From positions 304,154 through 368,153 of the forward strand of contig NZ_BJTC01000004.1 of assembly GCF_006829085.1 (NCBI RefSeq): a stretch of DNA of 64,000 nucleotides. The letters are read 5' to 3'. Under the pieces are notes generated by a model that saw nothing but the letters and a program-made list of their open reading frames with translations, searched no databases and had not been told where the DNA came from. Numbering within the stretch: position 1 is the first letter of the stretch; each line of letters starts with the position of its first letter. The stretch is from Chryseobacterium sp. ON_d1 (GTDB lineage Bacteria; Bacteroidota; Bacteroidia; Flavobacteriales; Weeksellaceae). A program made the position numbers and the translations under genes. Of this stretch, positions 8,294 through 17,745 are shown piece after piece.

Positions 8294-8587
8294 CTAATCT
8301 TTCATTCTATTTTTTGATAACATTGGTAATAAATCCCAGTTATCATTTATTATTGCTTCCTTCTTTTTTCTACTCCAACCTTTAATTTGTTTTTCAAAGC
8401 TTATCGCTTGAGTAGCATCATTAAATTCATGGTAGAAAACAAGTTCTACGGGTTTTCTTGTATACGTGTAACTTTCAGGATTTAATCCGTCATTATGTTC
8501 ATTAATTCTCCTTTCCAAATCATTGGTAAAGCCTGTATAATAAGAATTATCAGAACATTTTACAATGTATACATAATATATTTTCAT
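8294..8587 (-). CDS. Single-domain GIY-YIG nuclease family protein
   Basis: A 97-residue protein made entirely of a GIY-YIG domain of the UPF0213/YhbQ type. The GIY part is YVYIVKCSDNSYYTGFT, with the catalytic Arg in LERRINEH near residue 26. The metal-binding Glu is in SFEKQIKGWSRKKKEAL. Such small proteins are thought to be structure-specific DNases, but few have been tested. It separates murG from murC and is bracketed by three copies of a hairpin-forming dispersed repeat, so it looks like a repeat-associated insert in an essential operon. Confidence 0.9.
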   Translation of the reverse strand: MKIYYVYIVKCSDNSYYTGFTNDLERRINEHNDGLNPESYTYTRKPVELVFYHEFNDATQAISFEKQIKGWSRKKKEAIINDNWDLLPMLSKNRMKD

Positions 8588-8612
8588 TTATTCATTTGTG
8601 TTTGCTTACTGG

Positions 8613-8696
8613 CCCTTCGACAAGCTCAGGGTGACAGCTCTAATACTAACTGTCTTATTTTATGTAGGTCAGGCTGAGCTTGTCGAAGCCTGACCT
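8613..8696. repeat. Dispersed repeat copies 2 and 3, inverted pair
   Basis: Copy 2 (8613-8635, CCCTTCGACAAGCTCAGGG then TGAC) and copy 3 (8666-8696) are in opposite orientation and can pair with each other. Copy 3 is itself a perfect hairpin, AGGTCAGGCT and AGCCTGACCT around an 11-base loop. The pair lies between murG and the GIY-YIG start. Confidence 0.85.
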
Positions 8697-8698
8697 AA

Positions 8699-9793
8699 TT
8701 ATTTTATTACTTTAAAAATCTCGTCTACAATCTCTTTTGCTGCATTGGGCTTGGCAAAATATTTCAGATTGTCAGACATTTCTTTTCTTAGACTTTCATT
8801 CTCACAGATTTCTGATAATGTATTCCAGAATTTTTCCTGCATCTCAGAGTCTTTTACCATTCTGGCTGCATTCTTTTCAACCAGATTCATGGCATTTTTA
8901 GTTTGATGGTCTTCCGCTGCAAAAGGGAAAGGCACCAAAAGCACCGGTTTCTGTGCTACAGCCAGTTCTGAAATGGCAATAGCTCCTGCTCTGGAAACAA
9001 TGATATCAGCGGCAGAATAGGCCAGTTCCATGTCTTTAATAAATTCTTTCAGATGAATTGAAGCTGGAAGCTGAAGGCTGGATGACAATTCTTTGTAATC
9101 CAGTTTTCCTGTTTGCCAAATTAACTGATACCCTTTTTCTTTCAGATTTTCAAGGTTTTCTTTCCATGCATTATTTAATGTTCTGGATCCTAAAGAACCG
9201 CCTACTGAAAGAATGGTAAGTTTGTCTTTATCCAGTCCCATTTTCTCTTTTGCCTGAGCAGTATCTTGCATTCCTGAAATAATATTTTCACGAATCGGAT
9301 TTCCCAGGAATTTTATTTTCTCTGCCGGAAAGGCATCTACTTTCGGATAAGCCGTAAAGACTGCTTTAGCTTTCTTGCTGAGGATTTTATTCGTTACCCC
9401 TGCATGGGCATTCTGTTCCTGAATGAAAATCGGAATTCCCATTTTACTGGCTTCATAAAGAGCGGGTCCGCTGGCAAATCCTCCCGTTCCTACCGCAAAG
9501 TCAGGCGCGAAGTTTTTGATAATCTTTTTAGATTTGGACAGGCTTTTCAGAATCTTGAAAGGGAGACCTAAATTAGATAACAAGTTACCTCTGTCAATTC
9601 CGGCAATATCAATTCCTTCAATTTTATAGCCTGCCTGTGGAACTTTTTCCATTTCCATTTTCCCGTTGGCACCAATGAACAAAAATTCTGCATGAGGAAA
9701 TCTTTTTCTGATCTCATCAGCAATAGCGATGGCCGGGAAGATATGTCCTCCTGTTCCCCCGCCTGATAATAGTATTTTTAATTTTTTGTCCAT
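8699..9793 (-). CDS. murG: UDP-GlcNAc:undecaprenyl-PP-MurNAc-pentapeptide GlcNAc transferase MurG
   Basis: Membrane-associated GT-B glycosyltransferase (364 residues) that makes lipid II from lipid I. The N-terminal glycine-rich loop LSGGGTGGHIFPAIAIADEI and the mid-protein VGTGGFASGPALYEA and FIQEQNAHAGVTNKIL motifs are classic MurG. The C-terminal UDP-GlcNAc site is VSRAGAIAISELA. Its start is one base past the ftsW stop, so translation coupling with ftsW is likely. The stop overlaps the edge of a dispersed hairpin repeat. Confidence 0.97.
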   Translation of the reverse strand: MDKKLKILLSGGGTGGHIFPAIAIADEIRKRFPHAEFLFIGANGKMEMEKVPQAGYKIEGIDIAGIDRGNLLSNLGLPFKILKSLSKSKKIIKNFAPDFAVGTGGFASGPALYEASKMGIPIFIQEQNAHAGVTNKILSKKAKAVFTAYPKVDAFPAEKIKFLGNPIRENIISGMQDTAQAKEKMGLDKDKLTILSVGGSLGSRTLNNAWKENLENLKEKGYQLIWQTGKLDYKELSSSLQLPASIHLKEFIKDMELAYSAADIIVSRAGAIAISELAVAQKPVLLVPFPFAAEDHQTKNAMNLVEKNAARMVKDSEMQEKFWNTLSEICENESLRKEMSDNLKYFAKPNAAKEIVDEIFKVIK

Positions 9794-9794
9794 T

Positions 9795-11033
9795 TTAAGC
9801 GATATCGTTTATTTCTGCTATACTTTGTTTTTTGCCCATTCCTTCTTCATCATAAATCTGAATTCTTGAGCTTATATTTAGAATAATACCTAACTGTAAA
9901 TAAGTCACCAGCATTGAGGTTCCTCCATAACTGATCAAAGGCAGTGGCTGCCCTGTTACCGGGATCAGATTCACTGCTACAGCAATATTTACTGAAAGCT
10001 GAATAAAGATCATTACCCCGAGGCTGAGAACAAGCAACGATCCGAAGAATGCCGGCATCTTACTGGCGATCATGACGATCCTGATCATCATAATCAGGTA
10101 TAAACTGATCAGAAAGGCTGCGCCTATCACCCCATATTCTTCTACAATGACTGCGAAAATAAAGTCGGAGGCAGACTGTGGAAGCATCTGTTTCAATGCA
10201 CTTTTTCCCGGTCCCATCCCGGTAATTCCGCCATGTACAATAGCTGCTTTAGCCTGCATTACCTGATAGTTTTTTGCTTTTACGCTTTCATCATCTGTGT
10301 CTGCTGTTTTGGCTTTACTGGATGTAAATGTTTCTATACGGCTCATCCATGTATGAACACGGTTTCCTCCGATCAGATTGGTGTTCAGAGCAATCAGAAG
10401 GAAGAATACAATGGCTACAAATGATGCCGAGATAAAGCCCGCAATGTATTTCCAGTGAAGCTGTCCTATTACAAGAACTATCACAGAAACCATTAAAATC
10501 ATTAATGCTGTGGAGCCGTTATCTTTGGCTACCAATACAAATACAAGCAGGATAGGTCCGAAGATATACATGATATTCTCTATCGGAAGTCTTTCCCTTG
10601 TGATCTTTTTGGTTAAATATCTGCACAGATAGATGATTAGCATTAAAAATGCAAATGATGAAGGCTGAAAAGAGATGGGGGTTCCAGGAATTTTCAGCCA
10701 TCTGGAGGCACTGGCTCCATCAATGGTCTGGCCTGTAAACATGGTAACCACCAGGAGAATAATCATCAGGCCAAGCAGAATACTGCTGAGCTTTCCGATG
10801 TATTCATACTTTACGGTTCCTACCAGTCTCATAATACCCAATCCTAAGACTACAAAGAACATATGCTTGATAACGTGACCTGTTGTGGTCCCGTTATTGA
10901 CAATGTATTCGAGATTTGAACTTGCAGAGTATACAGGGAAAATAGAGAAGATGGAGATCACAAGGATGACCATCCAAAGCACTTTATCGCCCTTTAGAAA
11001 TTCAAATCTGCTTTCTGTGTTCTGTTCGTCCAT
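9795..11033 (-). CDS. ftsW: Peptidoglycan glycosyltransferase FtsW
   Basis: A SEDS-family polymerase of lipid II with about ten membrane helices, working with the septal transpeptidase FtsI. Typical segments are QPSSFAFLMLIIYLCRYL, AKDNGSTALMILMV and the C-terminal LIPVTGQPLPLISYGGTSML. I start it at the ATG at 11033 (MDEQNTESRFEFLKG). An in-frame ATG five codons upstream (11048) lies in the AT-rich hairpin spacer and is less likely. Length 412 residues, normal for flavobacteria. Confidence 0.95.
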   Translation of the reverse strand: MDEQNTESRFEFLKGDKVLWMVILVISIFSIFPVYSASSNLEYIVNNGTTTGHVIKHMFFVVLGLGIMRLVGTVKYEYIGKLSSILLGLMIILLVVTMFTGQTIDGASASRWLKIPGTPISFQPSSFAFLMLIIYLCRYLTKKITRERLPIENIMYIFGPILLVFVLVAKDNGSTALMILMVSVIVLVIGQLHWKYIAGFISASFVAIVFFLLIALNTNLIGGNRVHTWMSRIETFTSSKAKTADTDDESVKAKNYQVMQAKAAIVHGGITGMGPGKSALKQMLPQSASDFIFAVIVEEYGVIGAAFLISLYLIMMIRIVMIASKMPAFFGSLLVLSLGVMIFIQLSVNIAVAVNLIPVTGQPLPLISYGGTSMLVTYLQLGIILNISSRIQIYDEEGMGKKQSIAEINDIA

Positions 11034-11040
11034 AATTATT

Positions 11041-11119
11041 GTATTCATGTACTGATGTAAAATGTATTGATGAAACTGATGATCATTAATACGTTACTCC
11101 ATTAGAACTTTTTACATTT
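11041..11119 (-). repeat. Quasi-palindromic spacer between murD and ftsW
   Basis: GTATTGATGA and TCATTAATAC pair (9 of 10), flanked by GTAAAATG-like words on one side and TTTTTACATTTTT on the other. Confidence 0.45.
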
Positions 11120-12445
11120 TTATTTTAATACCTGTTGTTTAAACTGGCGTCCTCTGTCCTCGTAGCTTTTAAACAAGTCAAAGCTTGCGCAGCATGGAGA
11201 CAGTAAGACTGTATCGCCTTTTTTAGCCAGAGATTTTGAAATTCTCACAGCTTCTTCCATGCTTGAAGTGTCATAAATAAATTCTTTTTTATCTTTAAAG
11301 AAATCGATGATCTTCTTGTTATCGACTCCAAGACAAACAATTGCCTTTACTTTTCTTTTGACTAAATCTTCAATTTCGGTGTAGTCATTTCCTTTATCTA
11401 ATCCGCCAACAATCCATACGGTTGGTGTTTTCATGCTTTCCAAGGCATAATAAGTAGCATTTACATTGGTTGCTTTGCTGTCGTTGATGTATTTTACGCC
11501 ATCAATTTCTGTCACAAACTCCAGTCTGTGTTCTACGGCCTGGAATGTCATCAATGAATGTCTGATACTTTCGTTGTTGATTTCTAAAATCTTACCGGCA
11601 ATTGATGCTGCCAGGCTGTTGGCTACATTATGATTTCCCAACAGAGACAATTCATCAACTTTCATTGAGAATTCGTCTTTCATTTTTACCACAATTTCAT
11701 CTTCATTTACAAAACCTCCTTCCGGTAATTTCTCTTTTGTTGAGAAAGGAATCATTTTGGCTTTTATCTCAAGCTTTTCAAGAAGATTTTTGCTCATTTC
11801 ATCATCTTTGTTGTAGATGAAGAAATTATCATTTTCCTGATTTTCAGTGATTCTGAATTTTGCCAAGGCATATTCTTCATAGTTGTAGTTGTACTGGTCC
11901 AGGTGATCCTGGGACAGATTCAGCAATAAAGAAATATAAGGTCTGAAATTCTGAATATCATCCAGCTGGAAAGAGCTTACTTCCAGTACATAATACTCAT
12001 GGTTTTCATCTGCAACCTGCTTGGCAAAGCTATAGCCGATATTTCCTCCCAAACCTACATTCAATCCGTCATTTTTCAGGATATAATAGATCAGGGAAGT
12101 TGTAGTTGTTTTTCCGTTACTTCCGGTAATGGCGATAATTTTTGCATCTGTAAATTCAGAAGCAAATTCAATTTCAGAGGAAAGTCTGATTCCTTTTTCA
12201 TGAATTTTATTGATAATTTCCGCCTTTTTTGGAATTCCGGGGCTTTTTACGATCCAGTCAGCATTTAAAATTCTTTCTTCGTCGTGATTTTCTTCTTCAA
12301 ATTCAATTTCATTATCGGTAAGGAACTGCTTATAGTTATCCTTAATGGCTCCTTTATCTGAAAGAAATACTTCCAGACCTTTCTTTTTAGCCAAATAAGC
12401 AGCACCGCATCCGCTTTCTCCACCTCCTAAAACAACTATTTTCAT
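11120..12445 (-). CDS. murD: UDP-N-acetylmuramoylalanine-D-glutamate ligase MurD
   Basis: Cytoplasmic Mur ligase adding D-Glu to UDP-MurNAc-L-Ala. It starts MKIVVLGGGESGCGAAYLA (dinucleotide-like loop), has the P-loop AITGSNGKTTTTSLI, the LNLSQDHLDQY motif and the C-terminal GGLDKGNDY and LLSPCCASFDLF motifs. An upstream reading to 12484 adds 13 residues from the spacer repeat and should be dropped, which leaves 441 residues. It follows mraY and precedes ftsW. Confidence 0.96.
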   Translation of the reverse strand: MKIVVLGGGESGCGAAYLAKKKGLEVFLSDKGAIKDNYKQFLTDNEIEFEEENHDEERILNADWIVKSPGIPKKAEIINKIHEKGIRLSSEIEFASEFTDAKIIAITGSNGKTTTTSLIYYILKNDGLNVGLGGNIGYSFAKQVADENHEYYVLEVSSFQLDDIQNFRPYISLLLNLSQDHLDQYNYNYEEYALAKFRITENQENDNFFIYNKDDEMSKNLLEKLEIKAKMIPFSTKEKLPEGGFVNEDEIVVKMKDEFSMKVDELSLLGNHNVANSLAASIAGKILEINNESIRHSLMTFQAVEHRLEFVTEIDGVKYINDSKATNVNATYYALESMKTPTVWIVGGLDKGNDYTEIEDLVKRKVKAIVCLGVDNKKIIDFFKDKKEFIYDTSSMEEAVRISKSLAKKGDTVLLSPCCASFDLFKSYEDRGRQFKQQVLK

Positions 12446-12453
12446 ATTTATTC

Positions 12454-12530
12454 TTTTGTAAAATGTAAAATGTAAAACGTACAATGTATCTGGTGTCTTT
12501 TTACATCAATACTTTTTACTTTTTACAAAA
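12454..12530 (-). repeat. Quasi-palindrome between mraY and murD
   Basis: TTTTGTAAAATGTAAAA (12454-12470) pairs with TTTTTACTTTTTACAAAA (12513-12530) with about two mismatches. The left arm continues as further GTAAAATG-type words. Confidence 0.6.
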
Positions 12531-12531
12531 T

Positions 12532-13773
12532 TTATCTCATTTTTAATGTGATCAGACATATAATAGCCAATATTACTCCGATGATGATCATTCGGTTCAC
12601 GATTTTACTTTCGTGGAATCCTTCTTTCTGATAATGATGGTGTAATGGTGACATCTTGAACAGTCTATTGTTTTGGGCATATTCCAGCCCGTATTTTCTT
12701 TTTCTGTATTTAAATACCCAAACCTGAAGAATAACAGATAGTAATTCAATTAAGAATACTCCGCATAATACAGGAATCAATAATTCTTTTCTTAAAATAA
12801 TGGCTAATACAGCAATCACTCCTCCCAACATCAAACTTCCGGTATCTCCCATGAAAACCTGTGCAGGATAGGTATTGTACCAGAAAAAACCTATTACAGC
12901 CCCTACCATTGCTACGGCAAAGATGGTGGTTTCCCCCATGTTTGGAAGGAACATGATATTGAGGTAATCTGCAAAGATGATGTTTCCGGAAAGGTAAGCG
13001 AAAAGGGCCAGCGTGAGCAGTATAATAGTACTTGTTCCTGCGGCCAGACCGTCAATCCCGTCTGTGATATTGGCTCCGTTTGAAACGGCTGTTACAATGA
13101 AAATTACGATAGGAATAAATACAACCCATGCCCACTCATGGGCATCTTTGTCATTCATCCAAAATAAAATTCCGCTGTAGTCGAATTCATTATTTTTTGC
13201 AAAAGGAACGGTGGAAACGGTAATTTTTTCTGTCGGCATAAAATTTTGCTCTACGTTATTTCTGTTGACCACCTTAGCATCTGCATATTTTCTTTTAACG
13301 GTGATGTCCGGATGAAAATACATGGTAATTCCGACAATCAGCCCTAGTCCAACCTGGCCTACAATTTTAAATTTACCACTTAAGCCGTCTTTATTTTTTT
13401 TGACTTTCTTTAAATAATCATCAAGGAAACCAATTGCTCCCATCCATAACATTGAAACCAGCAGCAGAACAATATACACATTGGTAATCCTGGTAAACAG
13501 CAATACCGGAATAATGGTTGCCAGAATAATGATAAGTCCTCCCATGGTAGGGGTCCCTTCTTTCTGTTTCTGGCCATCCAATCCAAGATCACGTACCAAT
13601 TCACCCATTTGTTTTGTTCTCAGGTAATTAATGACTCTTTTTCCGTAGACAAGAGCAATAATCAATGAGAACAGTACAGCCATTCCGGCACGGAAGGAAA
13701 TGTATTTCAACATTCCTAATCCCGGAACGTGGATTCCATGGTTGGTTAGATATTCGTATAGATAGTATAGCAT
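12532..13773 (-). CDS. mraY: Phospho-N-acetylmuramoyl-pentapeptide transferase MraY
   Basis: Polytopic inner-membrane enzyme (413 residues) that transfers phospho-MurNAc-pentapeptide to undecaprenyl phosphate, giving lipid I. The substrate loop [10 protein letters not shown], the catalytic [22 protein letters not shown], and the terminal histidine loop [11 protein letters not shown] are all present. The 50-residue periplasmic loop near residues 155-205 makes it longer than the E. coli protein (360), as is usual in Bacteroidota. It follows murE, with a four-helix-bundle gene in between. Confidence 0.97.
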   Translation of the reverse strand: MLYYLYEYLTNHGIHVPGLGMLKYISFRAGMAVLFSLIIALVYGKRVINYLRTKQMGELVRDLGLDGQKQKEGTPTMGGLIIILATIIPVLLFTRITNVYIVLLLVSMLWMGAIGFLDDYLKKVKKNKDGLSGKFKIVGQVGLGLIVGITMYFHPDITVKRKYADAKVVNRNNVEQNFMPTEKITVSTVPFAKNNEFDYSGILFWMNDKDAHEWAWVVFIPIVIFIVTAVSNGANITDGIDGLAAGTSTIILLTLALFAYLSGNIIFADYLNIMFLPNMGETTIFAVAMVGAVIGFFWYNTYPAQVFMGDTGSLMLGGVIAVLAIILRKELLIPVLCGVFLIELLSVILQVWVFKYRKRKYGLEYAQNNRLFKMSPLHHHYQKEGFHESKIVNRMIIIGVILAIICLITLKMR

Positions 13774-13806
13774 GTTTCTGTTTTTTATTATTTAAAAATT
13801 TAATTT

Positions 13807-13825
13807 ATTTAAAGATTTAAAGATT
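13807..13825. repeat. Left inverted repeat at the four-helix-bundle gene
   Basis: ATTTAAAGATTTAAAGATT overlaps the gene's stop codon. It matches the reverse complement of 14200-14218 at 17 of 19 positions. Both arms are AT-only or nearly so, so chance similarity is possible. Confidence 0.45.
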
Positions 13826-14200
13826 GGGCTTCTCCATATTTTCATTTAAATACTTAATGAAGTTTGATATGTTTGAAGAAACCTCTTTTGAAAGAGTAAT
13901 GATTTCTTCAGCTTTATTTTGATCACCTAATTTTAATCTTTTACTTACAATCAGCATGCTTTTTACCTCAGCACAGCTGCCTTTTGCAATTTTTAAATAT
14001 CTAATAAATTGTCTGTTATTATTATATTCTGAGCCTTCCGCAATATTATTGCTAATGGAAAAACTCGCTCTTTTTATCTGGTTATTAAATTCAAATTCTT
14101 TTTCAAAGCTTGGATTTTGAAGAAACTCATAAACTTTTTGAATAAGATCTAAACTTTTGATATATACTGGGAAATTTTCAAAATTCTTCGTCATCATCAA
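13817..14200 (-). CDS. Four-helix-bundle protein (23S rRNA intervening-sequence protein family)
   Basis: A 127-residue all-helical protein. The conserved core QIKRASFSISNNIAEGSEY followed by FIRYLKIAKGSCAEVKSML marks the IVP/four-helix-bundle family, first seen inside 23S rRNA intervening sequences and common as solitary genes in Bacteroidota. It has no established biochemical role. Here it lies between murE and mraY, in operon direction, with AT-rich inverted repeats straddling both ends. It is the third small foreign-looking gene in this dcw cluster. Confidence 0.88.
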   Translation of the reverse strand: MMMTKNFENFPVYIKSLDLIQKVYEFLQNPSFEKEFEFNNQIKRASFSISNNIAEGSEYNNNRQFIRYLKIAKGSCAEVKSMLIVSKRLKLGDQNKAEEIITLSKEVSSNISNFIKYLNENMEKPNL

Positions 14201-14218
14201 ATTTTTAAATCATTAAAT
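14200..14218. repeat. Right inverted repeat at the four-helix-bundle gene
   Basis: AATTTTTAAATCATTAAAT lies just upstream of the gene start. It is the partner of the repeat at 13807-13825. Confidence 0.45.
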
Positions 14219-14235
14219 GAGTTTAATCTTTCAAT

Positions 14236-15696
14236 CTATTTGCTCATTAATTTCCAGAGCTCATTAATTACTTCTTTGTCATCAAAATGATGTTTCACAC
14301 CATTGATCTCCTGATAGGTTTCGTGGCCTTTTCCGGCGACCAAAACGATATCTTTAGGTTCTGCAAACTTGATGGCCATTTTTATGGCTTCTTTTCTGTC
14401 TGGAATTGAAGTGTATTTGCTGAAGTTCTGTGGTTCAACACCTGCTTCAATTTCTTTGATGATCTGTGCCGGATCTTCTGTTCTCGGATTGTCTGATGTG
14501 ATGATTGCCAGAGTGGATTTTTTAGTGGCAATATTTCCCATTTCAGGTCTTTTGGAGTGGTCTCTGTCTCCTCCACAACCAAATACAGTGATTAATCTTT
14601 CGTTCTTGGTTCTGATATCGTTGATGCTGTCCAGAATGTTTTCCAAAGCATCCGGAGTGTGTGCATAGTCTACGATAAAGAAAATCCCCCCGTCGGATTT
14701 GAATGTTTCAAATCTTCCGGAAACTCTTTTTAATCTGCTGATGGCCTGAAGAATTTCATCCTGTTCAAAACCCAGTTCAGCAGCAATTCCGAAAACCAGA
14801 AGTAAATTGTATACATTGAATTTCCCGGTCAGTGTCGTCCAGAATTCTTTTCCGTTGAAGTTCAGCAGCATTCCGTTGAAATCAACTTCCAATAGTTTTC
14901 CGTGATAGTCTGCCATGGTTTTCAGGGCGTAAGACTTCTTTTTAGCCTTAGTATTCTGAAGCATGACATTGCCGTTCTTATCATCCACATTGGTAATGGC
15001 AATAGCTGTATCTTCTAATTCGTCAAAGAATCTTTTTTTCGTTTTTAAATATTCTTCGAATGTTTTATGATAGTCTAAATGATCATGGGTAAGGTTGGTA
15101 AAGCCTGCTATTTTGAAGTGCAATCCTTCAATTCTGTTCTGAGCAATCCCGTGTGAGCTTACTTCCATGAAAGCAAATTCACATCCTTTTTCTACGGCTT
15201 CAGCTAAAATCCTGTTGATGGTAATCACGTCAGGCGTAGTGTGGGTAGCCGGTATAATTTCTTCACCAATTCTGATTTCAACAGTAGAAAGTAACGCAGC
15301 AGGATAACCCAGATTTTTGAAAACATCAAAAAGAAGGGTAGAAACAGAGGTTTTTCCATTGGTTCCTGTAACACCTATCAGTTTCAGTTTTTGAGAAGGG
15401 TTTCCGTAAAAGTTCGACGCCAGGTGACCTAAGGCTTTAGACGAATCTTTTACCAAAATATAGGTTACATTTTCTGCCAATGTTTGAGGGAGTTCTTCGC
15501 AAGCAATTGCTGCAGCCCCTTTTTCAATAGCAGATGCGATGAATGAATGGCCATCCACTACAGTTCCTCTCATTGCAACATAAAGAGAACCTTCTGTAAC
15601 CTTTCTGCTGTCGATCACCAATTCTGCAACCTCACGGCTGTTATCTCCGTGAATTTCCAGTACTGGGATTCTGTTTACTAATTCTGTTATAATCAT
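14236..15696 (-). CDS. murE: UDP-MurNAc-L-Ala-D-Glu:meso-DAP ligase MurE
   Basis: Cytoplasmic Mur ligase adding the third stem-peptide residue. The P-loop is GVTGTNGKTSVSTLL, the Mur-ligase motif HDHLDYHKTFEEY and the C-terminal VVAGKGHETYQ are present. The substrate-selecting motif is DNPRTEDP. DNPR is the established signature for meso-diaminopimelate rather than lysine, so the wall is predicted to be DAP type. The start is the ATG at 15696; a TTG three codons earlier is a weaker choice. Length 486 residues. Confidence 0.96.
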   Translation of the reverse strand: MIITELVNRIPVLEIHGDNSREVAELVIDSRKVTEGSLYVAMRGTVVDGHSFIASAIEKGAAAIACEELPQTLAENVTYILVKDSSKALGHLASNFYGNPSQKLKLIGVTGTNGKTSVSTLLFDVFKNLGYPAALLSTVEIRIGEEIIPATHTTPDVITINRILAEAVEKGCEFAFMEVSSHGIAQNRIEGLHFKIAGFTNLTHDHLDYHKTFEEYLKTKKRFFDELEDTAIAITNVDDKNGNVMLQNTKAKKKSYALKTMADYHGKLLEVDFNGMLLNFNGKEFWTTLTGKFNVYNLLLVFGIAAELGFEQDEILQAISRLKRVSGRFETFKSDGGIFFIVDYAHTPDALENILDSINDIRTKNERLITVFGCGGDRDHSKRPEMGNIATKKSTLAIITSDNPRTEDPAQIIKEIEAGVEPQNFSKYTSIPDRKEAIKMAIKFAEPKDIVLVAGKGHETYQEINGVKHHFDDKEVINELWKLMSK

Positions 15697-15753
15697 CTTT
15701 ATCAATAAGGCTTTGCCTTATTTGGGTTTAAATTGTCCTTACGGGCTTGTTTT

Positions 15754-17745
15754 TTAATTCTGCAGAGACAAATAAATTCTCTGGTTTTTACTGATCGTTG
15801 TGCCTTCCAGCGGGAATTGTTCCTTAATTCTTCCTACTCCTTTATAGTCGACGCGATAGCCTAAGTTTTCCAACTGCGGGATCACGTTTTTCCCGATTAA
15901 TCCCACTACATTAGGCATCTGTTTATCATTTACTGCTATTTTCACATTAGGCTCAACCATTTTACTCAGGTTTACCTTTTTGTCTACCAGCATTTCTTTT
16001 TCAATATTCTGTGGGGTCTTCAGGAATGTTTTTCCTGCAATTTCCTTAAACACCGGTGCTGAAACGGATCCTCCATAAAAGCCTTTTGCTGTATTGGGCT
16101 CACTGATCATTACATAACAGGTATATTTGGGTGCGTCAGCCGGATAAAATCCTGCGAATGAAGCACGGTATTTCATAGGGCCAGGCAGCCAGTACTCAAA
16201 TCTTGCGGTTCCTGTTTTCCCTGCCATTTTCAGGTTGGGTGTAAAAATACTTCGTCCTGTTCCTTTTTCTACGGCTTTCGTTAAAGCACTGGTCATCATT
16301 TTAATCGCTTTTTCAGAAGCCATTTTGTTGACCATTACCTCAGGTTTTGCCTGATACATTACCTTTCCGTCTTTCATGATTTTATCGATGAATAAAGGCT
16401 TAAGCATTTTTCCTCCGTTAGCAACCCCATTGTAAAATGTTGTTAATTGAAGCAGGTTGATATTGGAAGAATACCCGTACGAAATAGAAGCAAGCGTTGC
16501 AGCGTTCCATCTTTTGTTTTCCGGTGTGACAATCTTTGGCTTTGTAATTCCCGGAAGTTCGATATCCATTTTGTCGAACAATTTCCAGCGTTTCAGATGA
16601 TCAAGGAAAATCTGTGGCTTATCTGCATAATACTTTGTGATCAGTTTTGAAGTACCTACGTTACTTGATTTAGCCAAAACATCACTGATATCATAAGTTC
16701 CACCGCCATGACCGTCAGAGATTCTCTGTTTTGCATATACCCATACTCCGTTTCCTACGTTTACGGTTGTATTTTCGTCAATGAATCCGTCATCCATTGC
16801 TGCCAGAAGTGAAATGGTTTTAAAGGTGGATCCCGGCTCAATATTATCTTTCAGGGCATAGTTGTAGGAGTCTTCGTATTCTCCTGATTCCGTTCTTCTT
16901 AAATTAACAAGAGCACGTACTTTTCCGGTTTCAACTTCCATCACGATAACGGTACCGTGTTTTGCTTCAAAATTAATTAACTGTTTCTCAAGAGCAGAGT
17001 GTGCAATATCCTGAATTCTAAGGTCTAAGGTGGTATAGACATCTTCTCCATCGACGGGTTCCTTAACTTTCCAGAAGTCAATGGGTTTCCATTGTGAAGA
17101 GTTAATTCTTTGCTCCAATCTTTTACCGTCTGTTCCAGTTAAATATTTTGAAAAGGCGCCTTCCAGTCCGGATTTAAATTCACCGTTATCCATACCAATG
17201 GTACCGGCCCCGATTTCTGAAGTAGCCAGTTCTCTTTTGTAATTTCTGTCAACGATGAATCCTCCTTTATTTTTACCTCTTTTGAAGATCGGGAACTTTC
17301 TGATCCTGTCATATTGATCAAAATCAAGACCTTTTACAAGGGTGTAATACTGGTTTTTCTTTTTCTTCTGTTCATCGAACTTCTGTCTGAATTCGCTTCT
17401 TGGTTTTCCGAACATTTTGCTCAGAGAATCGGTCAGCGCTCCGATATTGTTAGAGTACACCGTATCTTTCATTGTTTTGAAGTCAAGATAGATGTCATAC
17501 CGCATTACAGTTGTGGCAAGAATAGAGCCGTCAGAAGCAAAAAGATTACCACGGGCGGCCTTTAAAGTGGCTTCGCGATAGTTTTTATTAATGTAATCAT
17601 CTTTGATTTCCTGGACATTGGTATTCTGAAGGATGACAATTCTTGCCAAGAACATGACAAACACGCACAAAGCTACCACTGCAAAGAGGTAGCCCCATCG
17701 TAACGTTTTCTTACGTTTATTGTCGTATTCATTTTGCTTTTGCAT
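15754..17745 (-). CDS. ftsI: Septal transpeptidase FtsI (class B penicillin-binding protein)
   Basis: Inner-membrane, periplasm-facing D,D-transpeptidase (663 residues) for septal peptidoglycan. It has an N-terminal membrane helix (about 18-37) and a PBP dimerisation domain. The three catalytic motifs are STFK (in IEPGSTFKTISLLAAM), SSN (in AKSSNVGTSKL) and KTG (in MAGKTGTARFEYW). The last 60 residues are a PASTA domain (MPNVVGLIGKNVIPQLENLGY), found in many Bacteroidota FtsI proteins but not in E. coli. Its first 17 bases overlap the end of ftsL, which suggests translational coupling. Confidence 0.96.
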   Translation of the reverse strand: MQKQNEYDNKRKKTLRWGYLFAVVALCVFVMFLARIVILQNTNVQEIKDDYINKNYREATLKAARGNLFASDGSILATTVMRYDIYLDFKTMKDTVYSNNIGALTDSLSKMFGKPRSEFRQKFDEQKKKKNQYYTLVKGLDFDQYDRIRKFPIFKRGKNKGGFIVDRNYKRELATSEIGAGTIGMDNGEFKSGLEGAFSKYLTGTDGKRLEQRINSSQWKPIDFWKVKEPVDGEDVYTTLDLRIQDIAHSALEKQLINFEAKHGTVIVMEVETGKVRALVNLRRTESGEYEDSYNYALKDNIEPGSTFKTISLLAAMDDGFIDENTTVNVGNGVWVYAKQRISDGHGGGTYDISDVLAKSSNVGTSKLITKYYADKPQIFLDHLKRWKLFDKMDIELPGITKPKIVTPENKRWNAATLASISYGYSSNINLLQLTTFYNGVANGGKMLKPLFIDKIMKDGKVMYQAKPEVMVNKMASEKAIKMMTSALTKAVEKGTGRSIFTPNLKMAGKTGTARFEYWLPGPMKYRASFAGFYPADAPKYTCYVMISEPNTAKGFYGGSVSAPVFKEIAGKTFLKTPQNIEKEMLVDKKVNLSKMVEPNVKIAVNDKQMPNVVGLIGKNVIPQLENLGYRVDYKGVGRIKEQFPLEGTTISKNQRIYLSLQN

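Noticed and set aside
8495..8677. Plus-strand ORF containing ALRQAQGD
   Set aside because: It is antisense to the GIY-YIG gene start and gets its C-terminal part from the dispersed repeat; LRQAQGD is a known artefact of that repeat.
12446..12484. 13-residue N-terminal extension of MurD
   Set aside because: It is encoded by the spacer palindrome and not shared with the family; MKIVVLGGGES is the normal start.
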